Part shown: positions 48,340 through 59,204 of the stretch, one piece after another
How the letters are laid out: each line of letters opens with the position of its first letter
Position numbering within the stretch: position 1 is the first letter of the stretch
Source of the DNA: Cyclaneusma minus
Taxonomy: Eukaryota > Ascomycota > Leotiomycetes > Marthamycetales > Marthamycetaceae
Reading direction: 5' to 3'
Assembly (NCBI GenBank): GCA_037179335.1
Contig: JAKZHN010000016.1
Location: 744,001-808,000 of the forward strand
Length of the DNA stretch: 64,000 bases
Notes under the pieces: model-generated
What the model saw: only the letters and a program-made list of their open reading frames with translations
Told to the model about the DNA's origin: nothing
Databases searched by the model: none
Program-made: the position numbers and the translations under genes

Positions 48340-48946
48340 ATGTCGCTGGCCAACTCAGGCAATGCCTCGCTGTCGGCCTCTGTGTCATCACTGCGCTCCT
48401 CGCTCTCCCTCCTCGACTCCTCCATTGCCATCCTCGATGCCGGAATCGCTGATTTCCCACGCTTGAAGACCGTGCTGTCTACTAAGCGCGTACGTTGACC
48501 AAATTCGAGCTCTGCTACAGAACGAAACTGACGACAGGCAAAAGCATTTCGAACTCATCCCACAGCCCACCCTCGTCGCCGCCCAAGCCTCGCTTCACTC
48601 CGAGCTCGCCCCCGCCATCACCTCCCTCCTAGCACGTGTCGCCTCGCACATTGCAAAGATGGAACGCCGCGAACAAGCTCTTATTGCCAAGTCGGAGTTG
48701 CAGGGAGGACGGCTGTCGCAGAGCGGCGGAGAGGCCGCCGTAAAGAGGAAGAAGAGCTTGGAGAGGATGATGAGGGCCGGCGGTGTGAGTGCTGGTGGGG
48801 CTGGCGGCAAGGGACAGCAGGAGATGAGAGATAGGCTGAAGAGCCTGAAGTTGAAGAAAGAGAGGTTGGGTTACGCCGTTGAGAGACTGGGTTTACAAAG
48901 TCAGCAGAAGCAGAGGCAGCTGAGGATGAGCATCGCTGCCACCTAA
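48340..48946 (+). CDS. SPC19: DASH/Dam1 complex subunit SPC19
   Basis: Exons 48340-48489 and 48545-48946 (55-bp intron, AAAAG acceptor) give 183 residues. The N-terminal pattern SLSASVSSLRSSLSLLDSSIAILDAGIADFPRLKTVL and the joined RHFELIPQPTLVAAQASL are characteristic of fungal Spc19. The C-terminal half is basic and coiled (KMERREQALIAKSELQGGRL, LKSLKLKKERLGYAVERL). Spc19 is part of the ten-subunit DASH ring that couples kinetochores to spindle microtubules; the complex is fungal-specific. A 31-bp alternative intron would also stay in frame but is below a workable size. Confidence 0.92.
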
Positions 48947-49126
48947 GCCTGCTCCTAACCAAACGACGGGGCGGTTGAAGCTGAACCACTGGAGTTATGG
49001 ACGGCTGTCTTTTCCCGCACGTTCTTACGAGGCATTGCTAGGAGTCAGGAGACTGGTAACTTGTCACGGGCGGAGTGCTACTGGGTATGAATTGATTGCT
49101 CTTTCAAGATCTATATACGCCCCTTG

Positions 49127-50951
49127 CTATCGTACCTCCAGGTCTCGCCCATAGCTATCGCCTCTGGCCATGATTCCGGGTCTCTCGCTGGGTTGAGTAA
49201 GGAGCTCATCAATGCACACGCTGCCAAAGTCTTCGAGACCCTTGAAGCCGTCCTCGACTGTCCATTTCCGTCCATGATCAGCTTTATGCAAAACCTCACA
49301 GGCTGCACCTAGCACAAGAAGTCCTGGTGGTCGACTGCCTTCCTCATCTATGGATGCAGACACGAATTCTAATGTCGTCCGTATCACTCGCTGATCCGGG
49401 CAGCTGGCCCTTTCGATAACGGCACAAGGGGTGGACTTTGGCCACAACTTCCGCGCCCCTCGGTCCTCGGACTGTTGATGTGCCCCCTCGCCTGCACTCG
49501 AATCTTCTGGTCCGTTGGTTGTCAAGTCTTCTACAAGAGCCGATATTCTGTGCAACGCCATGAGAAAAACCACTGTCCTAGTGTTGACATACTCTGGCGG
49601 AACAGTGGCCGCTCCTTTGCGACCAGTCCCTGTGCATATAAGCACTTGGTCGCTGACTGCTCTTTGCGTTGCCGGAATGCCAGCAAAGAGTGGTGCACTT
49701 AGTGCACTTGTTATTCCTGGCAACACAGAGATTCTGTCGCCATATCCTTCCTTACGGAAGTATTCGAATTCTTCTCCCCCTCTTCCATAAATGTATGGAT
49801 CGCCTTGTTTGAGACGAAGGACAGTTTTGCCTTCTTTCAGTCCGTCTAAGCCCATTGCAAGCAGTTCTTGCTGGGCAAGTTCAGCGTTGCCAGGAAACTT
49901 TCTCGCTATGTGGACAGGTGTCCGGCGTGGGATCAAGTCCAATACTCCAGCCGGTACAAGTTTATCTGCCAGGATAACATCTGCTGCCAATATGGCCTTA
50001 TGCGTCGCTCGCGTTAAGAGGTCAGGGTGGCCAGGTCCGCTTCCGGCCAGTATGATTTTTCCCTTCTTTCCCGTCTGCGAGCCAAGCACCTCTGGTCCCA
50101 GAGGCTCGGATACGTTCTGCTTTGCATATGCTTTGAGCACAGAGTCCACGTCGGCGTCCGTTATACTAACCAATCGCTTCAAGGGCCAATACTCGCAGAT
50201 CTGGCTCAACCAGTTTATTCTCCTGCTCTTAGCCGCATCAACGTTTCCTTCCGTCACGAGCTTGTTAAAAGAAGCTGATTGGTCGACGGATTCCTCCTCT
50301 TCCAGATCTGCGGCCAGTGTCAGGTGTAACAAATGGTCTTCTTCCTTTATCCGTCTCCGAATTATCCCCATGCGAGTGCATGCGCTGCCGAGGTTCGATG
50401 GCAGGGAAGATGCAATCTCGCGGCGGATGCGCGCTGCGAGCTTGCATCCTTTGCCGTTCGTCGTGACGCCAATCTGGAGTGGGCCATCGCAATGGGTGGA
50501 GAGCAACGAGAAGGTGCAAAGGCTGGGGGCATCTGCGACGTTGACAGGTATTCGGTGTCGTTTGCAGAGATTGGAGATATGTGCGGCTTTGGAAGCATTC
50601 ATGTTAACCGCCGCCGGCTTGCATAGAGTATTGAGCTGGCTTTCAAGACATACCCAGTGGATCTGTGGGTGGCAGTGTCACGAACACAGCGTCGGCCACG
50701 CCGTCTGTCTCCTCCCTTCCGAGCTGCAGAAGATCGCTGTCCTCGAAGTTCTTCCTCAGCCACTCGACCTCGCCCGCGTCTATTCGCTTTTGGAGAGCAT
50801 AATGCAGCTCGCCCGTTTCGGGCGCAATGAGCTTGGGCTTTGCGCCGACTTCGAGAGACTTTGCGCACCGGGTGGATGCCGGCGGGTTCGAGCCGATAAT
50901 GAGATGTATATGCGACGTCGAATTGACAGCTGTCAGAAGTGAGATCGTCAT
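49127..50951 (-). CDS. MET1: Uroporphyrinogen-III C-methyltransferase with siroheme-synthase-like N-terminus
   Basis: Exons 50654-50951 and 49127-50586 (67-bp intron, CCAAAG acceptor) give 585 residues. The only ATG in the first exon's frame is at 50951; the frame extends upstream only from a TTG. Residues 1-~170 form the Met8/CysG-like NAD-binding part (HLIIGSNPPASTRCAKSLEVGAKPKLIAP, RIPVNVADAPSLCTFSL, GVTTNGKGCKLAARIRREIASSLP). From ~215 the SAM-dependent SUMT domain follows: LAGSGPGHPDLLT, ADVILADKLVP, KQGDPYIYGRGGEE, VLPGITSALSAP. It methylates uroporphyrinogen III twice to precorrin-2 for siroheme, the cofactor of sulfite and nitrite reductases. Length agrees with yeast Met1. It ends 180 bp from SPC19. 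Confidence 0.94.
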
Positions 50952-52613
50952 GGCTGAATTGCTATGTAGCAACAGAACTGGCTGCGCGTCCACCAACTGC
51001 TGGGTTGACTGGTTCGAAGGTTGTCAGATTCCCAGTAGAGCAGATCGAGCGCAGATGAGGTAGGCGTGCAGAAGCAAGTTGCAGCAAAAACAGGGAACAA
51101 GTCAATGATCTACATGTACTTCCGGTGATCGATGGGGATCATGGATGACATGAGTCTTCGACCTTCTCCGAGGAATTGATGGCGAATAAAAATAAAGGCC
51201 GATAGGGCTGATAAGGACTAATGGTAATGGCGTGCTCAATGTGTTAGATCCGCACCCTTCCGCCACAGCCGACGCAACCGGAGATTAGTCGCTTTTTATC
51301 TTCACTGTCGTCCCCCAGAGCAACGCTGGCTTGTCAGTCAGTACTGCAGAACGTACAGAGTTTCTGGGGCTTCATGTTCAATCGGGCTATTTGGGGCCTT
51401 GGCCAGACACCTTACCTTCCGGCCAAACACTATTTTGCTGACAGGCCTCTTTTATTGGACAAACGCGTTCTCGAAGCCGTGCCCGATATGCAAGCACTCA
51501 ACGCGTCTCCTGGATATGCCCGGGGATCTGGGGTGTGAAGTCTGACTCTACATGTATGCAAAAGGCAAATTGGCGAGGTATACAATCTCTATTGGCTTCT
51601 GTCTGCTGTTGCCTTGAGCCATTGCAGAACTGTTCACCCGGCTTTCACAACCTTGCTCTCTCCCTGCCGTCAACCTTGACCTATTCCTTCTCCATCTCGC
51701 TTTCCATCTCCACCTTCTGGCTGGAGCTCTGCCCGCTTTCACAGCCTCCTGTCTGCTTTCACGACTTACCATTCGAACTACTCGGCTCCTTCTCTGGCTG
51801 CCCCCATTCCACTACTCATCCTCCGCCCGTCTCGCAAGACAATCCATTTGGCTCGCATCGTCAAACCAGCACGTCGCCCACTCAATCTCAAGGACCCGAT
51901 CTTTGTTCGAGACGCTCGTCCTGTTAGTACACGGCTCTCCTCTCTTCCCCGTCCTGGCCTTGGTAATCTGCGTATGTTTGCAAGCCAAACCTGTGAACAT
52001 TGCAATGCCGTTGCATGTCACTGCCTGCCGAAGAGCTGAGGTTCCTACTCCCGGGCTTGCTACAGTGGGACGAAGAAGTCTGCACTCCCTTCCAGAATTG
52101 AAGTCTGGCAGTTGTCAGAATGTACTCGTGTTTTGTTCTTTGAGATTTCCTAGACCTGATCTTCTGGAATCTTCCTAATCCTTGAGGATATTCCCAGTTC
52201 TTGGGGTTAGTCCTCATTGCTGGGGTTACTCTCGAGTATTGAAGGGTGGCTCAGACTATTTTCGCCTAACAGTAACCCGCTGGTTTCCCTTTACCAACGC
52301 CCGCGTATCCCTCTCAGAACCGATCATTTCCTGCCAGTCTCTTTCATTCACCTTGATATTTTTGAGCCTGGCCCGTTAACCGGCTTTTTTCTCTCTACCA
52401 TGATTTAAAATATATATGACGGCTAGTCTGTTCTGGCTGACTTTCGCGGTCTCAGAGTCGAAGAACGAACCGGGATCTTTAGTAAACTCGACAACGACTT
52501 TACAGCCAGAGCTTGGCTTACCGAGCACTTTACCTGAAACATTGGTTGATTTCGCATAAGGGCTTCCAAAATCAGGGAAGATATCAGATCTGCCAATCGA
52601 TAGCGCTTCCAAG
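50952..52613. other. Long intergenic region
   Basis: About 1.66 kb between divergent genes. A C/T-rich stretch at 51620-51850 looks like a fungal leader, and a 130-codon frame overlaps it (51535-51927, + strand) but starts at GTG and has no recognised domain. A minus-strand frame at 52376-52612 begins at TTG. No gene called. Confidence 0.5.
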
Positions 52614-55273
52614 ATGGAAAATCCTTCTAGAGATCACACGACCGGTTCTCTCGACGTTGGCCAGGCACCTGTGACACCTGCATCTTCAAGCGCAGAGGGT
52701 GGTCTTCAAGTTATGGGCCGCCATGTCCAAGTCCTGCAAGACATGATCGCCAAGCTGGACATCGGTATCGATGCGGACATGCCGCTCCCCAGGCTCGCCG
52801 TGATAGGAGACCAGTCTGCGGGCAAGTCCTCGGTTATAGGTGCTTTAGCAGAAATTGATCTTCCTCGCGACTCGGGGACTTCAACGAGATGTCCTTTTTT
52901 CATTCTTACAAAAGGATCTCGAGACCTGAACGCAAGCTGGTCATGCAGGGTCAGCCTTCAGAAGAAGTACGAGTTCTTACCTCATTGGCGCGAGCCAAAA
53001 AAGAGAGACCAGATTGGTTTGGGTCCATGGAAGCGACTAAATAAAACCATCGTCGACGAATTCATGGTCATCAACGACAAAAAGGACCTTGGAGATACGA
53101 TAAAATGGGCGCAGATGGCGATTCTGAACCCTGACGACGAGTCGTCGCTCTATGTACCTGGAACTGGTCATAAATACTTCGAGGGGGCTGACTGTCGCTC
53201 GGCCGAGTTCTCTCCGAATTTAGTGGCGATGGAGATTACTGGGCCCGGCCTGTCTGCCATGTCCTTTTATGACCTGCCGGGGGTCATCCAGAACCATTCG
53301 AAAGACTTTGTTGTGACGGTTGTGACCAACCTTATACGGGAATACCTTGCGAATGAGGACACCCTCGTGCTATTGTGCCACCCAATGACTACCGAACCTG
53401 CAAACTCGACAGCCTTCAGATTCGCCAGAGAAGAAGGCGCGCAAGCGCGCTGTATAGGGGTTTTAACGAAGCCTGACGAACTTTCCAACAAAAGCACGGA
53501 GTTTCAAAAATTGTATCTCCCACTCCTAACCGAAGACCCTGAAACCATATACAAGTTGCGCCACGGCTGGTACATCACCAAACAGCCTGGGCCTAAGGAG
53601 CCGGTCGCCAATCACGAAGAGGCTCGTGCTAACGAAGCACAATTCTTCGAGTGTACCTCACCGTTTGATGATATCAGGCGTGAGCACTCCGAAAGATTTG
53701 GGACAGACAAGCTCAGAGTGGCTATTTCCCTAAAACTGACTTTGCAAATCAAGAATGCGTAAGTGCAAGCAGGATTGTCTCGTCTGCGGGTATTGGCTAA
53801 CAGTAGTTTTAGTTTGCCCGATATCGAGGAAAAGATACGCACGAAAGTGTCGAAAATCGAAACGGCACTACGTAACCTGTCCCCACCTCCCCCGGACGAC
53901 ATATCACTTGAAGTGGCTCAGCTGTTAGCCAAGTTCAGTTCCAGGGTTGTCGATGAGATCAAAGGGCGTGGTATTGACTGCACCCGTTTTCAGTCTGAGT
54001 GGAGGGAGATATCAAAAAGATTTCGGCATACTATTTCGGATATGTTGCCAGACATTGACATTGAGTCCGACCTGAAGGAAGAGACACCTGCTGCCAAAGC
54101 GTCACACAGGGAAGAATCTGTTTCCAAAACGCCCGGCAAGGGTAAGCAGACGGACCTCATCGTCGTTGGTGACGACGATACATCGAATCGAGTTCAGCAA
54201 CGTGCTACGCCGACTTTAAAGAGAACGCTCAAACAAGAACCCGGTACGCCGTCGTCTGCTAGCAAGAAATTCAGGGCGGCAGGGTCTCAGAGTCAGAGTC
54301 AAGCATCCCAGCAGCCTGGTACAAATGAAAGGTTCCCTCGGAGTATCGAGTCGATTCAAGCTATTATCGAAAGATTCTACTCGTCTAATGTGCCTGGCGA
54401 ATGCAATCCCAGGACCCTCGACCACTTGTGCAGGATCAGTATTGCACCTTGGCAGGGTCCCTTGGAGACTCTTGTAAGTTCTGTGGTTAGTGCCATGCGG
54501 AAGCTGATTTTGAGGTCTTTCGGAAAAGTAATGAAAGTTTACGAGAAAACCCAGCTTTATAAGGACGGCTGTGCAAAGCTTGAGCATGAATTTTTGGTCG
54601 GTGTTGAGAAGCAGCTCAGAGAAGACGCAACTCGCCAATACTTAATGGAGATTCGTTCTAGGATCACCGTCAATGGCAGTTACGAACAAAAAGCTGAGCA
54701 AAGACGACGAAAATGGCGTCTCAAGGCGTACGCCATCATCACGAATAAAGCAAACGAGACGCCAAAAAAGGAAGAGAAAAAGGCCGAACCCTCAGATCGG
54801 CAGTTGGACCAGACACTTGGTCCTGAGCTCAAAGAAGCGATAGATGTTCTGGCGCGAGTTCAAACCTACTACCTAGTCGCAGCCGACCGATTTGTGGACC
54901 AGATACATCTATTTGTCACGACAGAATTTCTGGAACAGGTAGCCGAATCAATCGGCGGGTATCTGGGGCGTGAGCTCAATCTCTTTGGGCCTAACGGTGA
55001 GCAGCTTACTTTATGAAGCAGGACTACAGGTGGCTCACTGGCTAACGACTGCGTGTAGGCCACAATACCTGCCGGAAGCTAATGGAGCCGGACAGCGATA
55101 TATCAAATCAGAGGGACAAATTGGAGCAAGATCTCACAAGGCTCAACCAGGGGATGAGCCATTTTCGCCATGCGATGGAGGATATTTCTGAGCCGGATGA
55201 AATCATTGGCAGCAAGCCGGACCGACTAGAAGAGCAGGAAGACTTGGACGAGGCAACTATGTATGATGATTGA
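52614..55273 (+). CDS. Mx-like dynamin-related GTPase
   Basis: Exons 52614-53758, 53813-54996 and 55059-55273 (introns 54 and 62 bp) give 847 residues. The GTPase domain is complete: GDQSAGKSS (65-73), the TSTRCPF switch, YDLPGV and LTKPDEL. A stalk follows, interrupted at ~residues 466-560 by a disordered insert rich in Ser/Gln/Lys (KTPGKGKQTD, LKRTLKQEPGTP, SQSQSQASQQ). The C-terminal third is a GED-like helical region (ALIDVLARVQTYYLVAADRFVDQ-type sequence). There is no PH domain and no membrane segment. This matches the expanded Mx/vacuolar-sorting-like dynamins of filamentous ascomycetes, whose roles are mostly unknown. The insert has basic runs and a LKQE sumoylation-type site, hinting at nuclear or regulated localisation (inference). 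Confidence 0.9.
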
Positions 55274-55838
55274 GGTGACTCAAATGTTCTTTCTAGGGCG
55301 TTGGATCCAAAAGTATTTCTGCTTGAGCTGGCGGACTTGGTATGCGATGTCCCGATTCACATTGTCTCTTGGAATTGCGTCAGGCGTGTCCTTCTCCTCG
55401 TTCGAAGCTGTCGATTGTCTCATAACGTCCTTAAGGTCCTCAGCCATGGCGATCAAAACGTGTACTCTTGAAGTGCAACTGCAACATGGCCTGGCGTGGT
55501 ATAAAAATAATGATGGGTCGATGTCGTACCGCCAGGCAAATGACTAGTGCGTAGAGTCAGGCGGTATAAGATAGATTAAATAGTTCGGGCCCATCCCTGT
55601 TAAGGAAAGAAGTCTGGCAGGGATTATCACATATCATATGATAAAGCTCAGAGTCAGCCACCAGCGTAAATCCACACTTGATCCGTCCGACAACGTCCGT
55701 CCAGTCGTTATTTCTTTCCGTCATTTCCATCCAACCTGCAACGATACCCCCATATCTTTTGTACTCTTGGTTTCTTAGCCTGCACGCCATTTTCCTTGCG
55801 CTATAACATGAAGTAATATCACTTACCTAGAATTCATC
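55274..55838. other. Intergenic
   Basis: 565 bp between same-strand genes; one 94-codon frame (55263-55547) overlaps the end of the dynamin gene and is not supported as a gene. Confidence 0.5.
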
Positions 55839-57068
55839 ATGCTTCCCTTTCCGCCCGCCGGCATTCGCTTGCTGTCGCCGCGCCTTGGTTTTTTTGCTCT
55901 TTTAGCCTTTGTATTTCTTCTCGTATTTTCGCTCTCTGGAGAAAGATTGCACACGTTCGATGAATATACAAAGAAATCAGACCCCGATTTGTTTACTAGG
56001 AACGGAACTCTGGGGGTAAGTCTTGCTCCGGAGTTCTGAAGACTCTTCATGCTGACTGACACATCTGGACACAGTTTCAGAAGATCATTGCCATTGGATT
56101 TCCCGACCGGTCAGACAGAAGAGATGCCATGGCCTTGTCGGCTAGAGTCACGGGCTTCGATCTCGAATGGCTAGACTCCATGCACGGTGAACAAGTCGAT
56201 GATGAGGCAGTGCCCGAGGTGAGTATCTCAACAGCAGTCAGCAAGAAACCCACGAGGTGATGCTGATATGGATAGGGCTGGAACCGCAAAGAGCACGAGG
56301 AAGTGTTTCTTGGAGCATGGAGGGATAATATGAATGCGTTACAGAGGTATCAAGCCTTTCTAAGGATGATTAGCAATTGCCGAGCTTCAAACTAACATCC
56401 TTAGGATTGTCGACAATGGATATACCAGTGCTCTTATTATGCAAGATAACATCGACTGGGATGTCAACATCAAAGACCAACTGGAGCAATTCGTTGTGGG
56501 CAGCAAACAGATAGCTTCTGGCATCGAGCCTGTCCCCAAGAAGGGAGATGGGGGCGTGGAATCACCCTACGGACCTCACTGGGAGATGCTCTGGCTTGGA
56601 TCCTGCGCCACGAATTTCCCCGAAGATTTGAAAGACAAGCTCAAAATCGACAATCCTGACAAGCGGAAGTATTTGATAAGCAAAGACAAAACGGTCCCAG
56701 GTCCCAAAAGCATCAAAGGCAACGTGAACTTCAGTTGGAGTGACTTCGAAGCCAACACTCGTGTCGTACATGTCGTGGGCGACAACTACTGTCTGAATGC
56801 ATACGCAGTAACACGGCGCGGAGCCGAGAAGATGCTGTTCCACATGAAAGGTCAGGAGAAGCCGTTTGAGCAGCATGTGAGCGATATGTGCCGCCTGCGA
56901 GAGATGGATATACGCTGTGTGGGGGTGGTACCGACATTGTTCTCGGAGCACAAGGCCAAGGGATCGGGTAGAGAGGAGGGGGAGACTGCTCAGATTGTGT
57001 ATAGCACGAGACTGAATCTCCAACGACTGCTTAGGGGTGATGGTGCGCAGGCACAGTATAAGGATTGA
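55839..57068 (+). CDS. GT25-like glycosyltransferase, type II membrane protein
   Basis: Four exons (55839-56015, 56075-56218, 56276-56346, 56405-57068) encode 351 residues. The N-terminus is a signal anchor (LGFFALLAFVFLLVFSL, residues ~16-32), implying a Golgi or ER lumenal enzyme. The catalytic part follows the family-25 pattern: KIIAIGFPDRSDRRDAMAL near the start, GWNRKEHEEVFLGAWRDNMNALQRIVDNGYTSALIMQDNIDWD, and later VGDNYCLNAYAVTRRGAEKML and QHVSDMC. Family 25 includes bacterial LPS galactosyltransferases and animal collagen galactosyltransferases; the fungal branch is uncharacterised. The usual acidic 'EDD/EDN' metal site reads QDN here. Sugar donor and acceptor cannot be told. Confidence 0.85.
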
Positions 57069-57348
57069 GAGTTATATAGCGCGTTATACTTGCTTACCTT
57101 AAGACATGGCGACACTTTCATGATATTACACTTGTATTGGTGGTTCGATCGGGTTGGGCGCACGTATTCTGTATGAAGTTCCTTAGGTGGAGGTGTCAGA
57201 AAGTTCCGAAAGGATCGGCCGCGCAAGCCCGAAGTCCAGAACACAGACGGCCAGCGTGCCCTTCGTGATCGCAAGCCAGTCTTTGCCATTCTTGAAGATA
57301 TCTCGATACTGTCAGTCCAGCCTGGCTCTCCCCGCCATATCCACCACC

Positions 57349-58382
57349 ATGGACTATTCATCCTATTTCGCTGCCTCGCAGCAGCCCTTCCACTTGATGG
57401 GGCTGCCGCCGACGCCCTCGCACACCCACTCCGGCGCGTCGGACGACTTCAGCAATGGGTCGCCATCAGTGAGCCTCTTGCCCGCCGACTACGTCTCCTC
57501 CCCTCACTTACTTACGTCGCCGTCACAGCTGGACGCCTTTGAGCAATTCCAAGGTTTCGATGGCTTCCCCCATTTCGCTACCGGCATCGTCAAGCCACCC
57601 ACTCCAACCCCCAGCGCCCACCAGCCGATCGACGTCCAACCTGCGGCCCAGCTCTCGCAGCGCAAGTCCAGTGAGCAGACGAATATCGATGCAAATAGCG
57701 ACCAGCAGCAGGGAGGGAGTAATAGTGACAACGAGGATATGACACCGGCGCAGTCTAAACGGAAAGCGCAAAACCGCGCTGCGTAAGTGCTGCCTTCCAT
57801 CCCAACGCTTCTCGGCTTGCTGTTGAAACTTGGCAATACTCATATGTGCGCTTCAAACTCTATAGCCAGCGAGCATTCCGCGAGCGCAAAGAACGCCACG
57901 TCAAAGACCTCGAGGCCAAACTTGCCAACATGGAAGAAAGCTCTTCAAACATCGTCGCCGAAAACGAGCGACTACGACGGGATCTGCAACGCTATGCCAC
58001 CGAGAACGAAATCCTCAAGGCGACCTCTGCTCACCCTTCGCGCCTCTCTCCCCCCGTCCAAGCCGGCCCCATGAAATTCTCGCCCACGGATTTCTACTCC
58101 GAAGTGCTAGAAGGCCACGGCGGAGCAGCCGCAAGCGAGAAGATGCCCATGCACCGCATCTCCAGGACCGAGAGCGGCGGGCGCTTGCTGGCCGCGGGCG
58201 CGACGTGGGACTATATCATTGCGCATCCACTTTACAGCAAGGGGCTGGTGGACGTGGGAGACGTGAGTGAGAGGCTGAAGAAGCTGGCGAAGTGTGATGG
58301 TCAGGGGCCGGTGTTCGAGGAGAAGGATATCCTGGATGCGATTGAGAAGAGTGTTGCGAGTGGGAACGATGAGCTGCTTTGA
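57349..58382 (+). CDS. Yap/AP-1-like bZIP transcription factor
   Basis: Exons 57349-57782 and 57866-58382 (83-bp intron) give 316 residues. The intron falls inside the DNA-binding motif, which reads QSKRKAQNRAAQRAFRERKERHVKDLEAKL once joined: the Q at the second asparagine-proximal position and the RAF/RER pattern mark the fungal Yap (Pap1) class. A leucine zipper follows (LEAKLANMEESSSNIVAENERLRRDL). The C-terminus (ATWDYIIAHPLYSKGLVDVGDVSERLKKLAKCDGQGPVFEEKDI) is a conserved block of Fcr3/RsmA-like fungal factors and carries one cysteine, unlike the paired cysteine-rich domains of true Yap1. It likely acts in stress or metabolite gene control; the exact subgroup is inferred. Confidence 0.93.
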
Positions 58383-59204
58383 AATACGAAGCCGAACCTG
58401 ACGAGATCAAGAGGCATGTGCAATGTTGGGCGATGGATTGCTGCGACTGAGGCGTATTGAACGGCAAAGCGTTTTGATATCGCGGTGTTTCAGGAATAAA
58501 ACAAGCTTTTTGGAAGGATTGGGTTTAGGCATATGGGATTCGTGAAGGGTGTTCTTGGAGGAGTTCTTTGGGCATGGAGAAGGCGATGTTTTGGGCCGGG
58601 ATCCTGGATCTGAACACATAGGAACACTTCAGAAGTTTCAATTTTGCTGGAATCTCAAATCTAGGAAGACAATTGCGGTGCGTTGACGCTCCTGCTCCAG
58701 GCGACTAGTCTACCTTATGTAGGTACCATGGTATTCGTCGATTAGCACCTCGAGCAGCACCATATTAAGCCGTGCAATCCATCCCGTAGCAACTCGGCCA
58801 GCACCCCTGAATAGAACAATCGTTGACCTCCAGCTCTAGCAACTGAACAGGGACGTTCCCAACTTCTCGAGTACGCATAGTGGCCAATACGTGGCAATGT
58901 CTCGGGTATTGATAGAACTATGTAATAGGGTCTGTGTACAATGCAGATGCAATAAGCCCGGAGACGCCTCATAACTCCCCGCAATGGTCCCAGAATGCAA
59001 GGTTCGCCATGCAAGCCCAACGCCAATTATGAATGACCATACAAGTCATGCCATACAGTCCTACTCTAATACCACTTCCACTGTTCCAGTGCTCTCCTCC
59101 GCAGGTGGACTAGGTGCCCAGCAATCATGTTAGACACCCGCCCACCGAAGCCCATATCCACAGTTGATTATGGGGAAATGCTTGACGTCTTAACGTCCTC
59201 CATG
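58383..59204. other. Intergenic, tail-to-tail
   Basis: 822 bp between converging genes. AATAAA at 58495-58500 is 113 bp past the bZIP stop and is a probable poly(A) signal. Nothing else is recognised. Confidence 0.55.
58495..58500 (+). terminator. Probable poly(A) signal of the bZIP gene
   Basis: Perfect AATAAA downstream of the stop codon at 58380-58382; assigned by sequence and position. Confidence 0.4.

Noticed and set aside
48490..48520. 31-bp alternative intron in SPC19
   Set aside because: In frame, but too short for fungal splicing and it would insert eight residues not expected in Spc19.
49791..50942. 383-codon plus-strand frame
   Set aside because: Antisense shadow of MET1; no domain, while MET1 motifs are intact on the other strand.
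51535..51927. 130-codon plus-strand frame
   Set aside because: Starts at GTG and is Ser/Pro/Cys-rich because of a C/T-rich leader; no family similarity.
52376..52612. Minus-strand 78-codon frame just before the dynamin gene
   Set aside because: Begins at TTG, has no recognisable domain, and lies in the dynamin leader region.
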